In this document: positions 59,149 to 64,000 of the stretch, one piece after another
Position numbering within the stretch: the first letter of the stretch is position 1
How the letters are laid out: each line of letters opens with the position of its first letter
DNA from: Zygnema cylindricum
Taxonomy: Eukaryota > Streptophyta > Zygnematophyceae > Zygnematales > Zygnemataceae
Length of the DNA stretch: 64,000 nucleotides
Assembly: GCA_037447655.1 (NCBI GenBank)
Contig: JBBHKE010000193.1
Location: forward strand, 124,547 to 188,546
Direction of reading: 5' to 3'
Translations under genes and position numbers: made by a program
Notes under the pieces: model-generated
Database searches by the model: none
The model's input: the letters and a program-made list of their open reading frames with translations, nothing else
Told to the model about the DNA's origin: nothing

Positions 59149-59329
59149 ACCTACCCTAAAGAAGATTGGCTCGCAGCCGCCAGTTTGCCTCGAGACTTTG
59201 ACGAAAACGCAATTTTTGAAGTTCTTGATAAATTGACACCGGAAAATTTACGGTAATGAAATTTATAAATTGAGAAATGAAAGAAAGGTGTAACACAGTA
59301 CGAAAAACAAAACAATACGGCACTCTGCT

Positions 59330-59720
59330 GTACTTCACAATGTACAATATACAGTACATTACTATACACTATGATACAATGCAATACAATCCAATACAAT
59401 ACGATTCAATTTGATACAATACAATACAATACAATATGATTCAATTTGATACAATACAATACAACACACGATACAATGCACAATAGAATACTATACAGTA
59501 TACAAACAATACTGTACAAGACAATACAATACAGCATAATATAATACAATATGATACAATAATATAAAAAACCAAAACCAAAACCAAAACAAAGTTGGTT
59601 GATTTGATTTGCCTCCAATATAATGTGAAATAGATTCGATTCAATTCGATTCAATTTGAATCGATTTCATTTTATTGGGATTCAATTGAATCAATTCGAT
59701 TCCATTCGATTCAGTTCATT
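59330..59720. repeat. ACAATAC/GATTCAATTTGAT repeats in an M16 intron
   Basis: Short units ACAATACAATAC and GATTCAATTTGATACA alternate, then GATTCAATTCGATTC. The tract starts about 80-120 nt after the 5' splice site at 59253. Confidence 0.8.
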
Positions 59721-62629
59721 TTTCTACCCAAATTTAAAAAAATGTCATATCATCAATGATATATCAAAATAACTCTGTCATTTTAATCAATACAGTTTCA
59801 ACCATATTATCTGACAGTTTTTGTGATTCTATTATTATTTTTTTTTCCTTGATGTCTTCGACAGTCTCGTGTGGTGCTCGAAATTTTTTGAAAGAGAAGC
59901 GACAGAAACAGAAAGATGGTATGGCACCAAATATAGTGTGGATCATATCGATTCTTCGATCATCGAGGTAAAAGAAAATTCTGTTGTTAGAATTAAATTA
60001 CACGAAAATTTAAATCGTGAGATGGTCTTGGTCTTTTCTTTCAATTAATCTTTTATGTGTTTTTTTTTTATGTAACTTTTTTATATCATATAATTGTCCT
60101 CAGTGTCTGTGATTTTACTTAAAGTAAGAAAGAAAAATAAAAATTAGAAGAGGATGAGGATTTTGGAATAATAAACATACAACATTTTTGAATGTTTCTC
60201 ATGTGAAATCATTAAGTGTTTTTTTTTCCCAATTTCTTAATCTCATTTTATTTTTTTTATTTTTTTCTGCAGGATATTATACCCTAATTATAGTATTATC
60301 CTATTATCCTCTAATGATAGCAAAATGTTTGAATTCTAATATACTAATAGTAATAATAGTAATAATAATAATAATAATATAGTATTCTTTTTGTAAGTTA
60401 TCTTAAATAGTAATAGCTATTGTATAATAGGTATTGTAGATTGTTGTGTGTTTTCAACAAAATTGAGAAATTTAAACAATTTTGGGTTTTACCAATGGGA
60501 TTTTGACACGGGCAGTTCTGGAAAAACGGAGGAACCAAAGATGGTTTGGCATTACCGGTGAAAAATGAATTTATTCCACCGATTTTTCACTAAGGGAACC
60601 TATTTCTGGGTAGTCTCTGTCTTCTCTCTCCATTCCCTCTCTATAGTCATTTTTTTTTTATCCAATTCGGAGCTTCTTAAACTTTTTGATTTATTTATTA
60701 TTATTTATTTATTTATTTATTTTTTAGGAAAAATACCCAATTATGGTTCATCGGAGCCCTATGACCGATTTGTGGTTCAAATCGGACCCCATTTTCCGTA
60801 CCCCAAAAGCGGTAATTCAATTAGATTTTACGGCCCCCGTGGCCTATTCTTCCCCCGAAACCGCCGTTTTAACTCGAATTTTCACAAAATTATTGGTCGA
60901 TTATTTGAACGAACATGGTGAGTTTTTTTTTTTTTTTTCATTTTTTTTTCATTTTTTCAAGGTTTTTTGTTGGCTTTTTTTAATTTTTGGCTTTGATTTT
61001 TGGGAGGTTGTCGGCATTGACACGAATTTATTTTTAGGGTTTTTTGAGTGTGTGAGTTTCTTAAGGGTGTTTTTTAGGTTTTTTTTTCTTTTCTTTTTTA
61101 GTGTATTTTTCCAACCTTTTTTATTTTTGTTTCTTGTTTCTTGTGCTTTTTTCTTCTTTCTTGTTTTTTGTGCTTTTTTTGAACAAATTGTACAAACTGC
61201 TAAAATAAATTATAACGTTCTATTTCATTATTTTTTTTTCTATTTTAATTTGGTTTGGTTTTATTTGGTTCTTGATTATTTTGGATTTTAATTTTAACTT
61301 TTGTTTATTGCCTGAAAAAAATAATGCAGCTTATTATGCGGAAATTGCTGGGTTGTCTTATTCCGTCCAATCGACAGCTCTCGGATTTCAGGTATTTTTG
61401 CACACTTCTTTTACTTTTTGGCATTTTTTATTTGTCGTTTTGTTTTTTTGGCATTTTTTTATTTTTTTTTTACTTTTGTTTGTTTTTTGACACATTGTTT
61501 TTGTTTTTTTTGGCAATTTTTGTTTGGGAACTTTTTTTTGTTTGTTAGTTTGGATCCGCAACTTTTTTTTGTTTGGCGTTTTCATTTTATTCATTTTTTT
61601 CTTTTTTGGCGCCCCCGTTTTTTTTTTTTTTAACACTTGTTTTATCGTGGGGAGGAGGTAATCTACATATGTTTTACATTATGTTCAGTTTTTTAATTTT
61701 AACGTTTATTAAAATTGTTGCGTGTTTTTTTTTTTTTTACGATTTATTATCATCTTTCTGCGGAAGTTTTTTTTTTTTCTTTTTTTTTTTATAAGCATAT
61801 TCTCGGCGTTATTTTATGATTTTTACTTTTTTTTTTTTGGCATTTCTTTACTAGTCTATTCTTTTTATTATTATTGTTTTTTTTTGTTTTTTTTTTTGTT
61901 CTATTCTCATTTTTTTTTTATTTTCCTTTTTCCTTTCCTCTCTCCCTTTTTTTTTTGTTTTCCTTATTTGCTTTTTTAGGTTTCTGTATCTGGATACAAT
62001 CATAAAATATTTGTACTTGCGGCTAAAATTATCGAAAAAAATGGTAAATTTTGAAGTCCAAGAGGACCGTTTCAAAGATATTAAGGTAAAAAAAAAAGCT
62101 GATTCTTTCTCGTTTTCTCTCTCTCCCTTCCGCTCCCCCTTTTTTTCCTTAGCTTTATGGGAGATTCGGGATTTTTATTTTGTTCAACAGTTACTATCTC
62201 ATATGTCCATAATAAGATTTTTTTTTGAGTCAGTTTTCCCTTTTTTCATTTCTTTGTTTTTTTTTTTTTTATATCTATATTTTATCTCTTTTTTTTTTGA
62301 AGTCACCAGATTTGAAAAAAAAAAAAAAAAAATAATCGAAGTTTCTTACGAGAATATTCCAGAAATACTAGAATACCATTTGTTTTCCATATTCGGTAGT
62401 AATATCACAGGAGTAATTTTTTTATTATTTTTTTTTTGCTTGTGGATGGAAAATACAAAAAAGATTATTTATGCTTGAACAATAGCTTAAATATAAAGAA
62501 TGGGGCTGGGAGCTTCTGAAAGAAAAAAAAGCCGAAGTAAAAAATCTCAAGAAGTTTCCTAATACTTCGTTTCTCTCGTTTATCGGTCGATCAAATTGAA
62601 TGATTTCCGAAACAACCGTTTCATCAAAA

Positions 62630-63065
62630 GTAAATTGAAAGAAATTGTAAGTTAAATCGAGAATTGAAAGATGTTGTTAGTTCAATCGAGAATTGAAAGC
62701 CATTGAAAGCTAAATCGAGAATTGAAAGATATCGTAAGTTAAATCGAGGATTGAGAGACGTCGCAAGTTAAATCGGGAATTGAAAGATCTCGTAAATTGA
62801 GAAGTCGTAAAATGAGAATTGAAAGACATCGTAAGTTAAATCGAGAATTGAAAGACATCCTAAGTTAAATCGGGAATTGAAAGACATTGTAAGTTAAATT
62901 GAGAATTGAAAAGTATTGTGAGTTCAATCAAGAATTGAAAGACATTGTGAGTTCAATCGAGAACTGAAAGATAACGTTAGTTCAATTGAGAATCGATAGA
63001 TTTCGTGAGTTCAGTCGAGAATTGAAAAACATTGTTAGTTCAAAGAATTGAAAGAGATCGTTAGT
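62630..63065. repeat. Minisatellite of about 27 bp in the M16 intron before the last exon
   Basis: About 16 imperfect units of the form GAATTGAAAGACATCGTAAG plus TTAAATCGA. It lies in the intron 62086-63790. Confidence 0.9.
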
Positions 63066-64000
63066 TCATTCGAACATAACTTAACAATATTGTTCTTCGG
63101 TACAATTTACATGTACCTTTGGTACAAAACAAAATAATTATGTAACGAGTTTACCACTATGTTGCTGGCCCGCAAAAGGACGAAACCTTTTTTATATATG
63201 AAAGTATTTTGATCTCTTTTGTTACCTCTTGTTTTTTCCCTTTCTTTATCCTCTTTTTTGGTGCTCTTGGAATGTTTTTTGGGTTTTCCTAGTTGCTGTC
63301 GATTTTCCTTTCGGGTTATTGTTTTTTTTTTTTTTTTAATGTACATAGCAACATCTTACCCACTTGTTTTTGCTGCTAGAACACAATTATTCTTCTTTTG
63401 TTTCTTCTTTAGAAACCTTATTCAACTATGATAAAGTCTCTCCTTCCCAGACATCAGTTATATCAATAAAATTTTCTGAGATTTTTTTAATGTGTGATTT
63501 TTTTGTGGGGGATGGTTTTCGAACATATTAACATTTTGATGTTTTAACGTTTTAACATTTTCGCTTTTCAAACTAAAACATTTTAGCTTCTAAAACATTT
63601 TAACGGTTCAACATTTTAACATTTTACCGTTGTTTCCCAAAACCTTCTCCAATCGAAACCGTTTTGTGCGACTTTCTCTGTTCTAAACCGACGTTTCTTG
63701 ACCACTCTTTTGAAATTTATCATCTTTTTTTCTTTCATTTCTTAACTTTTCTGTTTGCTCTTTTTTTTCCTTTTCCTTTTTTATGAATAGGAAAAAACCC
63801 AAAAAGATTTTTTGAATTTCCAATACGAACAGCCCTACCAACAGGCTCTCTATGCGGCCTCCGTTCTGTTGGAGTTAACAACGGTAACTCGATCTGGATC
63901 TGATCTGGTCTGAGTGATCTGAAATCCGGCACGCAGCGCATCAACGGCACCCGATCTGGGATTACTGATCCGATTCCTCTTTGTCTCCATTTCTTCCTTC

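Larger units (their letters stand above)
45367..63883 (+). pseudogene. Insulin-degrading-enzyme-like M16 metallopeptidase (partial: middle exons missing, several frame lesions)
   Basis: Exons seen: 45367-45498, 47928-48003, 48463-48524, 49262-49353, 49955-50028; then 59149-59252, 59865-59967, 60516-60609, 60728-60917, 61330-61391, 61980-62085 and 63791-63883, continuing past the window. Exons 1-5 encode MAVIERLDGE, ISDPETDKAAAAMAVGVGYF, the zinc motif HFLEH with its Glu codon split by intron 2, [20 protein letters not shown] and FAQFFICPLLSPDATDREMN. The later exons encode FEREATETERWYGTKYSV, LPVKNEFIP, MVHRSPMTDLWFKSDPIFRT, AYYAEIAGLSYSVQSTALGF and NFQYEQPYQQALYAASVLLE. Family M16 (IDE, plant peroxisomal M16) degrades short peptides. 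Lesions: TAA at 48516-48518, a missing base near 60575, a phase error at 60728, an extra A near 62040. About 350 central residues are not found between 50028 and 59149, where an N gap lies. Either a pseudogene or a real gene in an error-prone assembly. Confidence 0.85.

Noticed and set aside
60743-61291. 182-aa open frame starting MVHRSPM
   Set aside because: Only the part up to 60917 is a real M16 exon; after the GT donor the Phe-rich part is T-rich intron.

Overview
The window looks like AT-rich, repeat-laden nuclear DNA of a green plant (streptophyte; a bryophyte, lycophyte or charophyte-type alga cannot be separated from this sequence alone). The evidence is a plant-type U2 snRNA, a plant-type complex I subunit GRIM-19/NDUFA13, a plant-type VMA12 homologue, GT-AG introns in almost every gene, Ty1-copia remains, many short inverted-repeat transposons and very abundant simple repeats. 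There is a 10-base run of N at 57672-57681, so this is a scaffold join.

Layout. 1.0-2.5 kb: an erythromycin-esterase-like gene on the minus strand broken by one nonsense codon. 3.6 kb: U2 snRNA. 4.9-7.6 kb: a four-exon VMA12-like V-ATPase assembly factor (minus), apparently intact. 8.1-10.1 kb: a nest of transposons. 10.8-12.4 kb: a second erythromycin-esterase-like gene (plus), long and open but with its family-typical C-terminal tail out of frame. 15.9-25.5 kb: three copies of a small three-exon gene with a DNRRLY motif: copy 1 (plus) frameshifted by a 25-bp deletion, copy 2 (minus) intact, copy 3 (plus) 5'-truncated and split by a transposon; copies 1 and 2 are convergent. 28.8-31.3 kb: a decayed coding-like sequence and a diverged inverted repeat. 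31.4-36.6 kb: a degraded Ty1-copia element (minus) with both LTRs. 41.5-44.0 kb: intact three-exon NDUFA13 (minus). 45.4 kb to the right edge: a long insulin-degrading-enzyme-like M16 peptidase gene (plus). Its N-terminal exons (45.4-50.0 kb) and C-terminal-half exons (59.1-63.9 kb) are present, the middle exons are not found, and the space between holds a gag-protease retroelement, a segmental duplication, transposons and the N gap.

The genes are not an operon or a pathway; they are unrelated housekeeping or stress genes set in transposon-rich DNA. The strongest new observations are: (1) a family of TA-flanked inverted-repeat elements (ends CACCGNNNATCG.TATTAG) whose borders and TA duplication can be proved inside this window by filled/empty-site comparison; (2) tandem repeats of unrelated sequence that begin right after 5' splice sites in several genes; (3) a triplicated, partly decayed DNRRLY gene family with a membrane-anchor last exon; (4) four frame lesions of the M16 peptidase in or beside homopolymers, which could be assembly error or real decay.
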